From NCBI GenBank assembly GCA_000708835.1, contig DF237345.1, positions 22,221 through 86,220 on the forward strand: a stretch of 64,000 nt of DNA. Reading direction: 5' to 3'. This DNA is from Klebsormidium nitens. Its lineage: Eukaryota; Streptophyta; Klebsormidiophyceae; Klebsormidiales; Klebsormidiaceae. Positions within the stretch are counted from its first letter, which is position 1; every line of letters begins with the position of its first letter. Made by a program: the position numbers and the translations under genes. Shown here in pieces: positions 23,501 through 33,600 of the stretch. The notes beneath the pieces are model-generated. The model did no database searches and had not been told where the DNA came from. It saw only the letters and a program-made list of their open reading frames with translations.

Positions 23501-26500
23501 ATTCTTCGTCGTTTCGTGCCTCTGGCTATGGTAAGTTTCATAATCGAGGGTCGAACCGGGCGGTCGAGAATGGTGCTAAAATTTTGTCGGAGACTGCTAG
23601 CGGCCTTGTCGACTGCTTGCGGCCTTCTGGAGCGCATGGGCGCCCAGAATGCCGGCCGCATTTTCGGTCACACGCTGTACAGTAGACTCTTCTCCGTCCC
23701 AAGCGTTTCCAGCTCTTTGGCGATCAAACAAGGGCTTATGCAGGTCAGCAGGGGGCTCATGTCCCACAGGGGCCCGTGGCATCCCCCCCAGATCGGTTCG
23801 TCTGCAAGTGCACGACGTGCTTTCAGAGGTACACGTTTCCGGACTCGAGCAAGGGCAAGTATGTGCGCTGCCAAAAGTGCCGGGGGGCATTCATGCCAAT
23901 GGAGGAGACGCCCAATGGCGGCGCGCCAGGGCCGCGCACAGCAGGTGAGAGCGGTCAATCGAACGTCGATCACCCTCCACTTCTCAAAAAGGGAAATTTT
24001 GACTCTGTTAGGAGTGGGGCGGTCCAGTATCAGAACTTCGGGATTTACCTTATGAGAGTCAAGTGCCAATCGACTTTTGTTGGAGGTTTGGAGTAAGGGC
24101 TGCTAAACTTGCTTGAAAAGTGCGGGCCTCATGAATTAAGGTGTATTTGGTAGTGGTGCGCTGCATTTTTAGTCCCTCGGTAAGCGCGTTCGACTCAGGG
24201 GCTCTCTTCACGGGTTCAGAGCCTCATGCTTCTTGGAGTTCGTCGTTAAAAGCGTGTCGCTTGTAGACAGGGCCTTTGGGCAAAATCCGCTTTACGTTCT
24301 TGTCGATCATGGCACTGGTACATTCTGGTATTGTGAATCGTGGTACCGATTCTTTTGATATGTTGGCACCCAAAGCCCGACCTTACGCGGATTTTGGTCA
24401 AGGAACAAATTGCAAGTGCCCTCTCCAACTTCGACAATCCAAGAGCTGTCCCCCAATCCGCTGTTCTTGACGCTCACAAGTTCTATACCCGTAAGCTGTC
24501 CCCCGCATTGCATCTTGATATTGAGAGTGCTTCCCCGCAACCCCTGTCGGTACAGCCGCGCCCCGAGCTGCTCCCCCGTCTTTTCCTGCAGCACCTGCGC
24601 CCGCTCCCGCTCCGACCCAGCCTCCAGTCGTCCGGCCGGCGCCGCCTCAGCCTCAGCCTCAGGGTCAGGCTCAAGCTCACGCTCATAGGGTGTTCGCACT
24701 GTAGTTTCTGAAATTGAAGAAAGTGACCACCCGAGCCTGATCGGGCTCGGTTTTGACCGGTACCGTTCGCAATGGATACCGTTGCGGCCGAGCACCGTCG
24801 CCTCGATCATGGTCTTCGGGCCCGAGAGAATTGAGCCCAAGCCTGATCGGTTTGGATGTCGACTCGATTCAAAATCGATCAGGCTTGGGCTCGAGATGTC
24901 CGAACCGAGCCCGATCGGGCTCGGTTTTGACCGAAAATTGCCAAGTGCGAATACCCCATCAGCCCCAGGCTCAGCATGCTTAAGACCAGAAAGTTATTAC
25001 CAGAGTTCAGGGCCAGCTGCCACACTGACGGTTTCTCGACCCCCAGCCTTTCTGGTTGACGCCGGCCCTACAGCCATCCCGCCGAAACTTGTTCCTTGTA
25101 GGTCTGGAATACTTTCAGAGGTCCAATATGTGTCGCCCTTTCCCGCCTGTGCAGCCCAGGGCGGCGGCACATTGTTGGGCGACCATTCGTCGGTGCAGCA
25201 CTACCACGTGTTGATCGAGGCCATGCGGCTCGCGTTCGCGGACTCGCTCGCATACATCGCCGACCCGCTCGTTGTGCACTGCCCCATCCAAGAACTGCTT
25301 TCAAAGGTGGATCACTCGACTCGCGCTAAGACTTTCGGTTAAGATTGACTAGGTTCTCCCTGGGGGTGTTGGAAAGAGGGTAATCTTGCACACGAAGCTT
25401 ACGCTATCCAGCTTCCCGGCAGTTCTACAGCTTCTCCCCAAGCAACCTGCCAGTTTTAGTGTCGACTAATGTAGACTGTTTTCAGTCGGCAGCAGACTGA
25501 ATAGCTTAGACTAATATTCTCAGTAAAACTGGCTGGATGGTCGGGAGAAGCTGTAAATTGGGAGGCGCGTGCGAGTCAGCTCCCTGCCGTCTCAAGCTAA
25601 GACCCTTGTCGCAACAATGAGAAAAGGGAGTGTTTTGAAAAAAAAGGGAAGGCACAGAAGATGTTGAGCAACACAAGCTTAGTCGTCTCTTTTGGCGGTC
25701 TCTTTTGCTCACCAATTTTCCCCTCTTTCGCCCTAATCCTCAACGATCAGTCAATCTTCCATAAACATGGGACCTTCCATCTGGCTCTCTTAGAGAATGC
25801 ACCACCATTGAATCCTTTCACCTCAGCGTAGGATGCGTTTTTCCTTTTTCGATGTTTCGGAAGCAGCTCATACTGCCTGGTAAACTTGTTTCAAAAGCCA
25901 AGATCGTTGAGACATCAAGTGCGCGGAACTTTTGATTGTCTTGTGTTGACATCGTAGATAACAGCGTTCGAAGTTTGAAGCCGCCGTCTGAGCGGATAGA
26001 GGCGAGAAGCTATGTGACACTGACAGTTCCATATTCTCAGCAGGTGTATGTTTCTTTACCGTCATTATGCCTCGATCAACAAGGTAGGTCTCGATCAACT
26101 GCCGTTCCGTTCAACCAAGTTCTCCGTGTCTCGCAGGAGCACGGAAAGGAGCGCGCGGCCCTCATCGACCTTGAAAAAGCGATCCACGTCACGCCCAGCA
26201 TCCAGGGCGGAGGCTCGGACACCGTTTACTTTTGCGTTGTCGACGGGAAGGGGAACGCCTGCAGTATGATTAACAGGTGAGAATCGGCACACCTCCTTTT
26301 GAGGTCCGCCAGCATCCTCTCGTATCTCCCAGCAAACTCACCTTGGATAAGACAAGGGATCTGTGCACACTAGCCCGAGTTTCTGAGTCACCTTGAGAAG
26401 CAATGACACTTCAAAAATAGATAGCTTTAGGAATAGTAAGATCACCAGCCTGGGACGGGTAGGGTTAGTTTGGGGTTTAGGGTGGGTCCGGGTGCGGAGC

Positions 26501-29120
26501 AGGTACTTTATAGGTCAGGCTTCTACTTTTTTCGATTCGAGCTTAGAATTCCTGAAGCTTATTAGTCCTAAAGTGTCAAGACGTCTGGTCGGGGCCTTCC
26601 CGGCCTTCTCAAGGTCTGTCAGCGACCAAGTGGGACTTCGGTGTAGCGGAGACCCCGGTTACCTTTTCGGATACCGATCAAAAAGGAGCTTACAGACGGA
26701 GCTTCTGGTCTGTGCTGCAGTAACTTCATGGGTTTCGGGACGGGCATCATTCCGGAAGGCTGCGGCTTCTCGTTACAAGTGAGCCAGCACATGTTGCTAT
26801 CCCTTCCACTCAAGCCCGCAGTACGTCTTTGTGCCGCATGGCCGCGGATGGCCCTGGATCGCCCACCCCGCAATCAATCTGACGCCTGTAGACTTTTGTA
26901 CCGTCGTCACCTCAGACTCAACAGGTCAGAAAAGCAAGAAAGCATTCCACAGAACAGAGGTCGATGTCTGTTTGCATCCGGCGAAATGTTATGCTCGAGC
27001 ACAACCCTAAGGCTCCAACCTTGCAAAGCTGTTTTCTCCCCATCATCCCAACCTCCAAGGTTCTTCAAATGGTACCGAGGCCGAGGTTACCGCTTGAATT
27101 TAGACCTTTATGGACCTGAACCTGCGCCCGAGCAAATGTATGTCAATAGTTCAAAACTAACTTGTTTGCTCCTAAGAGCCGCGGATATGGTTTCAGTATT
27201 TAACGGCAATCCAACGGTACTCCAACGGTACCTCATCGCATCAGCTCTTGTGAGCGGCCGATTCTGAAGCTACTGATAGATCGACTTGAGAATCCTGGAA
27301 CATAAACGTGAGCATCTACAAGCCCGATGGCCCCTTGATCGTCTTCTTCAGGTTGCAGCTCCAAATCCAACCCTTGCCTAGCGCAACCCTAACCCCACAG
27401 CGTCCCACGACCTATACCACACGAAGTACTTACCCCGCAGTCTCAGAAAGAAAGCTTAAAACCCTCTTCAACTTGAAAGCCAGCCCTTTTCTTTTCACAA
27501 ACGCGGCCACGGCTCTCGCGCATCGGCTCTTTGACCCGCATCTCGATCACATACCGAGCGTCAAAACACATCAAGTGAATGCTGAGTAAGCCGAAAAGCG
27601 ACTCTTACGCAACGTTTCCCGTCTCAGAATCGCGGATACGGCTTCAGCCTCGACCCCGCGCACCCCAACTGCATCGGCCCGCGCAAGCGGCCGTACCACA
27701 CGATTATTCCGGGGCTCGCGACCTACGCCCCGGAAGACGGGGACGAGTCACACGCGGGCGACCTGTTCGGACCGTTCGGCGTGATGGGCGGCTTCATGCA
27801 GCCGCAGGGGCACCTGCAGGTGATTGTGAACCTGCTGGACCACGGGATGGATCCCCAGGTGAGCTTCCGTGCTGGTTTCCGCCCGTTCCGTTCTTCGTTC
27901 CGGCCTTTTCTCTTGAGGCTTGCAGCGGAAGCTGGCAGCCCCAGGGGCACTTGCAGGTGGTCGCGAACCTGCTGGACCACGGGATGGATCCCCAGGTGAG
28001 CGAGTCGCCCGCGATTTCAATTCCGTGCTTGTCTCCCTCCATTCAGCATTGAACACGCCTTGCAAAGAGAGTGGTTCGTAGAAAGGGCTCCAGCTTTCGC
28101 CCACTTGACACGTTCCGGTCAGAATTCCAATTATGGCGGAGCAAACCGGCGAACCCCGGTCCAATAGGCCTGGATTCAGAGGAGCGACCACTCCGTGCTG
28201 CCGCAGGCTGCGCTGGACGCCCCACGCTTCTGCATCTCGGGCCTCCCCGGCGTGCGCCACTCGGCGGAGCTCATCGCCAACAGCCAGTGCTACCTCGAGG
28301 ACCAGCCCGGCGCGCACGAGAAGGCCGCCAAGCTGCGGGCGATGGGCCACGAGGTCAGCCGCTGAGGTCATCCTGCTCAGAGATGACGTCACCCGATTGA
28401 TTCCGTCCGGCCTCTGTGACGTCGTCCAATATCATTGCTGAGGTTCAGCTAAAAGAGGTCCGCTATAGGCACTGAGAGCGGCGCCATTGCTTTTGAATTG
28501 GAATTGTCGCTTCTTTCTCATATCGCCCCTGCTTTCTGCTTTCAGATCAAGGTCCTGAGCAGCCACGATCGGGCGAGCTTTGGACGAGGCCAGGTAAGGG
28601 CGCTGGCCCGTGATTTGCCTTGCCGGAAACCGAGAACAAAAAGGATAACTAGCATGGACAGCTTACAGAAGAAATACAGGGAGAAAGGGCGAGGGTGCGA
28701 CGCTCTGCATGCAGCTTTCTCCCAACCCACTTATTTGGCGGCGGTGCTGATTGATTATGGAGTGGAAAAGGATTTCCAGGTGTCAGAAAACCACTTTTCT
28801 GAATGGTCCGCTAGCGTGACCGGCTTATCGCAAGGTTAGGGCTTCTCCTTGCAAGCCTTCTGGCAGGCGGTAAAGAGCTTCTTGGACGGGGGAGGGGCTC
28901 AACGAACTTCGAGGAGAGAATCCTTTTAAATCATTCAAAAGGCACATGCGCTGCTCGTCAGGGGTTGCATTGGCTACACTGACCGTGTGGAGGTGATCAG
29001 ATGTAAGAAACGGATCTCAGACATTGCATCTCCTCGCAGATTATTGTCCGAGACCGGAAAACGGGGGTTCTTTGGGCGGGTTCGGATCCACGAGCGGACG
29101 GGTGTGCCATGGGTTGGTGA
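20535..29120 (+). CDS. Gamma-glutamyltranspeptidase, YwrD-type
   Basis: Exons: 20535-20690, 21209-21278, 21650-21810, 22246-22490, 22845-23006, 23356-23429, 25155-25306, 26137-26276, 26721-26778, 27628-27858, 28207-28353, 28546-28593, 29040-29120; 574 aa, every phase consistent. It is an N-terminal-nucleophile hydrolase that transfers or hydrolyses the gamma-glutamyl group of glutathione-type substrates. Early landmarks are [40 protein letters not shown] and [16 protein letters not shown]. The processing site lies in [18 protein letters not shown], where Thr369 is the expected nucleophile. Then come [18 protein letters not shown] and the closing motif [18 protein letters not shown]. The subtype resembles the bacterial YwrD-like enzymes. 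No signal peptide is visible, so a cytosolic form is likely. Intron 6 is long (1.7 kb) and hides two open phase 1-1 segments described separately. The start at 20535 follows a short acidic leader and could be moved if an upstream exon exists. Confidence 0.93.
23792..24663 (+). other. Possible cassette exons: zinc ribbon plus Pro/Ala-rich linker, in transpeptidase intron 6
   Basis: Two open segments with splice signals sit inside intron 6. Segment A (23792-23944, 153 nt) starts after a C-rich tract ending AG and ends before GTGAGA. It encodes a four-cysteine ribbon: CKCTTC, then [10 protein letters not shown], resembling the ribbon of plant J-domain proteins and MJ0042-type fingers. Segment B (24556-24663, 108 nt) encodes a Pro/Ala/Gln-rich stretch and ends before GTCAGG. 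Both are phase 1 at each end, the same phase as the surrounding exon 6/exon 7 junction, so they could be included without breaking the enzyme frame. They could equally be a captured exon pair or a decayed gene fragment. Standard splicing that skips them already gives a normal family member. Confidence 0.45.
24731..24945 (+). repeat. Inverted-repeat cluster in transpeptidase intron 6
   Basis: A 17-bp perfect inverted repeat lies at 24833-24849 and 24876-24892 (gagcccaagcctgatcg and its complement). It is flanked by two near-palindromic units at 24731-24760 and about 24905-24932, both ending gggctcggttttgaccg. The cluster could fold into nested hairpins in DNA or pre-mRNA. Confidence 0.75.
25424..25557 (+). 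repeat. Foldback element of about 134 bp in transpeptidase intron 7
   Basis: The left arm 25424-25460 and right arm 25522-25557 are inverted copies, both containing tacagcttctccc and ccagttttact-like blocks with a few mismatches. The spacer is about 60 bp and itself contains inverted gactaat/agtctg-type bits. It looks like a small MITE remnant or a hairpin-forming intronic element. Confidence 0.7.
26445..26565 (+). repeat. Dispersed repeat copy 1 (transpeptidase intron 8)
   Basis: It shares an ordered series of blocks with 43097-43210: gctgggacgggtagg/cctgggacgggtaggg, ttagggtgggt, a gcgtacttt/caggtacttt block, tttttcga, gagcctt/gagctta, and gagcttatt/gaagcttatt. The left part is rich in degenerate TTTAGGG-like hexamers or heptamers. 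No coding capacity is seen. Confidence 0.6.
27060..27200 (+). repeat. Decayed copies of the exon 10 start in transpeptidase intron 9
   Basis: The true exon 10 begins AATCGCGGATACGGCTTCAG at 27628. Upstream in the intron, about 27080-27112 (cgaggttaccgcttgaattt) and about 27178-27200 (ccgcggatatggtttcag) match the same stretch at most positions. These look like acceptor-side edge copies in an advanced state of decay. Confidence 0.5.
27935..27995 (+). repeat. Recent copy of the exon 10 3' end including its splice donor
   Basis: The last 61 bp of exon 10 (27798-27858) are repeated at 27935-27995 with five mismatches by my count, and the following donor GTGAGC is identical in both. The frame of the copy is still open and encodes [10 protein letters not shown] at its end. 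The copy could act as an alternative 3' boundary if an acceptor upstream of it were used. Confidence 0.9.
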
Positions 29121-30616
29121 CGTGTTTTCGAAGACCGGGTATCCTTTCTCTTCGTTTGTGCTTGCGTCGTTTGTACTGACTACCTATGCTGAAGCAGATA
29201 GGATCACTGTGGTAGTAATGGACAGGAAAAACAGAACCGCCACAAAAAGCATAGGAAATACTGCTGATACTGTGGGCTGCGCAGATATTGTGTCCGCGAC
29301 GGCTTGTGAGCGTTCATGGTCCGTGAAAATCGTATATGTTATAGACCGCATGACGGGCGGCCGGGAGACTGTGGCATGGTTTTCATGCATCCAATTCTGC
29401 ACATGTCTGCCAGGGGGCATTGAGCCGTGAGGGTGCTAACCAGTCATGCAGGCAGTATGAATCATACTAAGCTAGATGCCGTCACTACAAGGTATGTTCA
29501 AGATTCTTCCAAAGCGGGAATGACGTCGGAGTTGGTCTTCATGGGTCACTGAGTGACGCACATGCACGTACGTAGTATGCCAGGCGGCACTGCGCCCACT
29601 CAACGTAAGTTCAGTGCATATGTTGCGATGATAGTACCTAGACGCGGGCCGGATCCTGGGCCATGGTTTGACGTCAAATTTCTGCGAGCTTAAGTTAGGC
29701 GGTTCATCATGTATATACCGTAGTTGCATGGTTGGACGTGATGCCTGTGTACGACGCATATACCGGTACAGCCTGCAGTAGCATGCAGCTGAGCGATCAA
29801 TCAATCATAAACAACAATGCGCTGATGGGAGGAAACGCGGCCATGCAGAGGACTTAATACCGTACCAAGCCATCAATCTCATCAATTTAATTGTTGTAGG
29901 GATCAGAACATCTGGGGACCGTGACTTATGCAGAGATACAACGACTTTTAGTTGCCAGTCGGCCTGCAGGCCGGGGTCAGCAAAATCACTGGGCATCGCT
30001 ACAATTGTAAAAAATTGCAATTCCTCAATAATTATCCGACCCCGTGTCCACAACTTCAGCTTGCCAGTGTATTTCGCAAGCAATCCATGGCCTCGGCTTT
30101 GCTAAGACTCTGATCCTTACTGAAAACTGGTCGATCAACAACGCCAGATCGAGTGGCTTATTGGCTGATTCAAACCTGCAAACCTGTCTTAGGCTGGACC
30201 AGATCAAGCTCAGCTTAACTCGCTCCAACAGCTACGTACCTCTAACGAAGTTCAAAGGAATAAAGTCATTAGGATTCTATGTGACTGGGTGCTCTGAAGA
30301 TTCGCCCGTCGCAACGCGAGTGAACATGGGCCCTCCAATATGCCTGGTCCAAGTTCATCGAGCCAACCTCCGGGAGCTTCAAAGCTTCAATTCAGAGTCT
30401 CAAAATAAAGATAAAGGAACGTTTGGGGTAGGCCATCAACTTCTATAACCTCAATCCCGGAACCGTGGGATGGAAGTCCTTGAAGTAGGCCATAGAACTT
30501 CAGAATACATATCGGCTTCAGAAGCTCAGAACATTATTTTGTATTTATGAATAATCTGGCCATACGCAGCTCATCAGCTGGAGTCTGCGGACTAGCACAC
30601 CGCTTTTCTCAGAAGC
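29121..30616. other. Tail-to-tail spacer, transpeptidase and barrel protein
   Basis: These 1.5 kb lie between convergent stop codons. Short open frames have no homology or splice context. Both 3' untranslated regions are expected at the edges. Nothing else is supported. Confidence 0.5.
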
Positions 30617-33600
30617 TTAAAACAGATGGAACTCCTTGGGGAAGGCCAGGATGGAGCCGTCGGCAGCGGGGCTGAGGTCAACGCCCAAACCGGAAACGAC
30701 GTATCCGTCCACCCCGCGGTACTTTCCGGTTCCGCCAACGATGGCGATCTCCGTAACCTGCAGCAGACGGAAAACAACGATTAGGATCATCTCTTGCTCT
30801 TGAAAAGACTCGGATCTGGTGGAAAGTGACTCTTGAGTCCAACGTGATTTGCACCCGGCTGTCAAGTTCGGTTTTGACTGCGACCCCTAGGGAAATGTCT
30901 GATCGCCCATGTACGTTTTTTGAATAGGATCACAAAGATATTATGAGCGCCGTTTTCCACGGTCGAACGCAGCTTCGACTCCCTGCAGCTGACGCTCAGA
31001 ACCCGTCTGAAATGGACGCTTTTGCTGGTCACCCCCTGTCAAACTCCATCAATAAAATCCTGACACTATTTCGGAAACGCGAGCTTGATAACGTTGTTTG
31101 CACTAGATGAAGGATCCGGGGGACGAATGGGGTTTGCAATTTGGGGTTAAGGTGGACGCGCCGGGTGGGGAGTATTCTGTGTCACGAATTCGATGAGGGT
31201 GCCCGGTGCTTTGGTGTGTGAGTGCGCAAGCAAGAGCAAACTTTATTATTATGAGGCTTTTGACCTGATAGGGCGGTCACATATGAACATTTTCGGGGTG
31301 CACCGTCCCCCAGCTAGGGACCGAATTTCTGTCCTTTCAGGGACCGTAAATTACCGGTGATTTCGTCCCGCAAAATTTTAACCCAGCATTCTGGGGGACG
31401 GTGCGCTCCTCATAAGGGACGCCGGTAAAACTACTACGGGACGGTTGGCACCCACTCCTCGGACAGTCTGTGTCGCCGTATATTTCGAGAAGCTTTAAGT
31501 TGTCGCATGATGCGTCCTTGAGTGAAATCTGACCAAAGCCGATTCTTGAGGACCATATTGCGCTCCCTCAGGGAACACTCGCCACTTCCCCGAGAACTCA
31601 TACGTGACCGCCCCATGAGGAGATCAAGACTATTTAACCCTCCTCTGACCGAAGGGAATGAAGCCTCACCGGCCTAAATAAACGAGGTCCCGGGCGAGTT
31701 TTCTTACCACGGTAGCTGCGGTGCCGAGGGTGTTGATCGCGTCTACCGGGCCCTTGATCTCCTCGGTGGTGAAGTAGAAAGTGGTGGAAGCAGTCAGATA
31801 GTCGACGCCGTCCGCCGCGAAAAACGTGGTATCGCTCTCGACGTATGTGCCCACCACGGTCTTGAGGTCGGACGCCAGAATAGGGCCCCTGCAACAAATT
31901 TCACAGGAGGGTTTTGGCTGCTAACCAAGCTCATCACCTGACCGGGCGCGCTGTAACTTCGTCTGGTTACTGGACATCATTAACCAGATTTTAACCAGCC
32001 CAGAACCAGCCAAGAACCACCCATGGTGAAGGCGGAAAGCTCGTGCACGTGTGAATGGCACAAGGGGGTACGTTGAGGGACTGAAGAATGTCGGGGCGAG
32101 TAGATCATCTGGTGGTGTAATTGTCCCGACTCACATGCAGGGCCAACGAGCAACGCACACTTGCTACAGTGTACCTGCCAGGCAATGAAAACAAGCCAGG
32201 CGACTCGAACAACGGTTTTCTAACCGAGAGGCGCGGGCACGAAACACGGAGGCGAGATTTGACAGATTCGCGGTCTGCAGTCATAACGTGCTTTCTTATA
32301 ACGAAGGTGATATACGGCTCAGGAACGGTCATGTTTGGGGTTGCGGGGATAGCGACTTTGACCAGCTTGTTGATCATGATCTGCATTGGCCAGGTTTCCC
32401 GATGCGGATCACTTTCAAATTGCCTGTATTTCCATTTGGTCTGCCTGTGCAAAACTATCATTACACAAGTTCCGGCAGGCAGACGTCGAGTGAGACTACT
32501 CAGAACTCGGTTGTGAGTAGTTGACTCGTTAGATCCTACTGCTCAAAGTGAGATCAGATTGTTGAAGACTGACAGCTTATACGATCACGGGAATGTCTAC
32601 CTTACCTAGTCGTCCGTCACAAGTGGGCTTCCATTTCAAGACCACAAATCGAGCTGGAGTTTCAGTGCTAATGACGAGATCGTAGAAGCTGCCGAAAGCT
32701 TTCGAGGCCGATCCGTTTGCGGACGGCCGGACGAGACTCTGACGGACTGCCACGTCGTGGCTCTTCTTCAATACGTAGGACAGCGCAGTCTACTACTAGG
32801 TTCGACTGTAGTTTGCTTCCGCACAAACAGCTAGTAGAAGCCGTGGTTTGTGGCTCCCGATTGCAGCTGTGATGTTGACGTCAGCCTGACGGATGCTCAC
32901 TTGTAAAGGCAGATGTCGCCGAAGGCAAAGCCGCCCCCGGGGGCCGCCGCCTGGTCAGCGCAGTTCGTCTCGGGGTTGCTGAAGTCGAACACGATGTACA
33001 CCGTGCCCAGCTGCACGGGAAAAGCAAGTATCAACGAGGCTGGTTAGCCTTGGGTTACCAGCACTGCACCAGCGGCCTGGTCGCTTCAAGCATTATGTAT
33101 GCGTTTTGAAGCCCTTTTTAGGTCATTAGCGGGTTGATACGCAGTATCTTAGGTCCGAACCGCGAGGGAAGTTGGGGGCTTACGAACTCCGGCCAAGGAC
33201 AGGTTCCTCGTTTTCCAAGGATTGACTGAAGCAAGTACGGCCGAGAATCAGCACCCACTCTGCTCTTCCCAAGTCTTTTCTTCCTTGGCACCATCTGCTT
33301 CAGCGAAGCTTCGAGTAATATGCCACCGTTTAGTAGTGGATGGTTGAAGTGAGTGGCATCTTAGACACTCAACTGGTCGCAAAATGCATACGGCACTAAC
33401 AGAGAACAGACCAATGCGTGAGATGAAAAGGTTGGCGCGCACTGGTCAGCTCTTTTCTAGTTGGGCGAGAAACACCGTTTACCAAACCTGGTTAGAGGCT
33501 CGTCCAGTGCCCTTCTACTCAATAGAACGTGGTTAAACCCTGGTTGAATGCCCCGTGACCAAGCTTGGTTAAGAGCGACAGAAGATTGGGTTTGCACTTA

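Noticed and set aside
24170-24240. tRNA-like phrase (aagcgcgttcgactcagg...gggttcagagcc)
   Set aside because: No consistent cloverleaf could be folded and the B-box match is poor.
25307-25342. Continuation of transpeptidase exon 7 past 25306 ([11 protein letters not shown])
   Set aside because: It superficially resembles the family text after LLSK, but splicing at 25306 into GAGCACGGAAAGGAG at 26137 restores the expected [12 protein letters not shown] with correct phase.
32577-32771. Possible extra exon of the barrel-protein gene (open frame with KWKPTCDG)
   Set aside because: The phase 2 junction from 32901 to 31888 is already exact and gives a continuous barrel; this segment has no matching splice borders.
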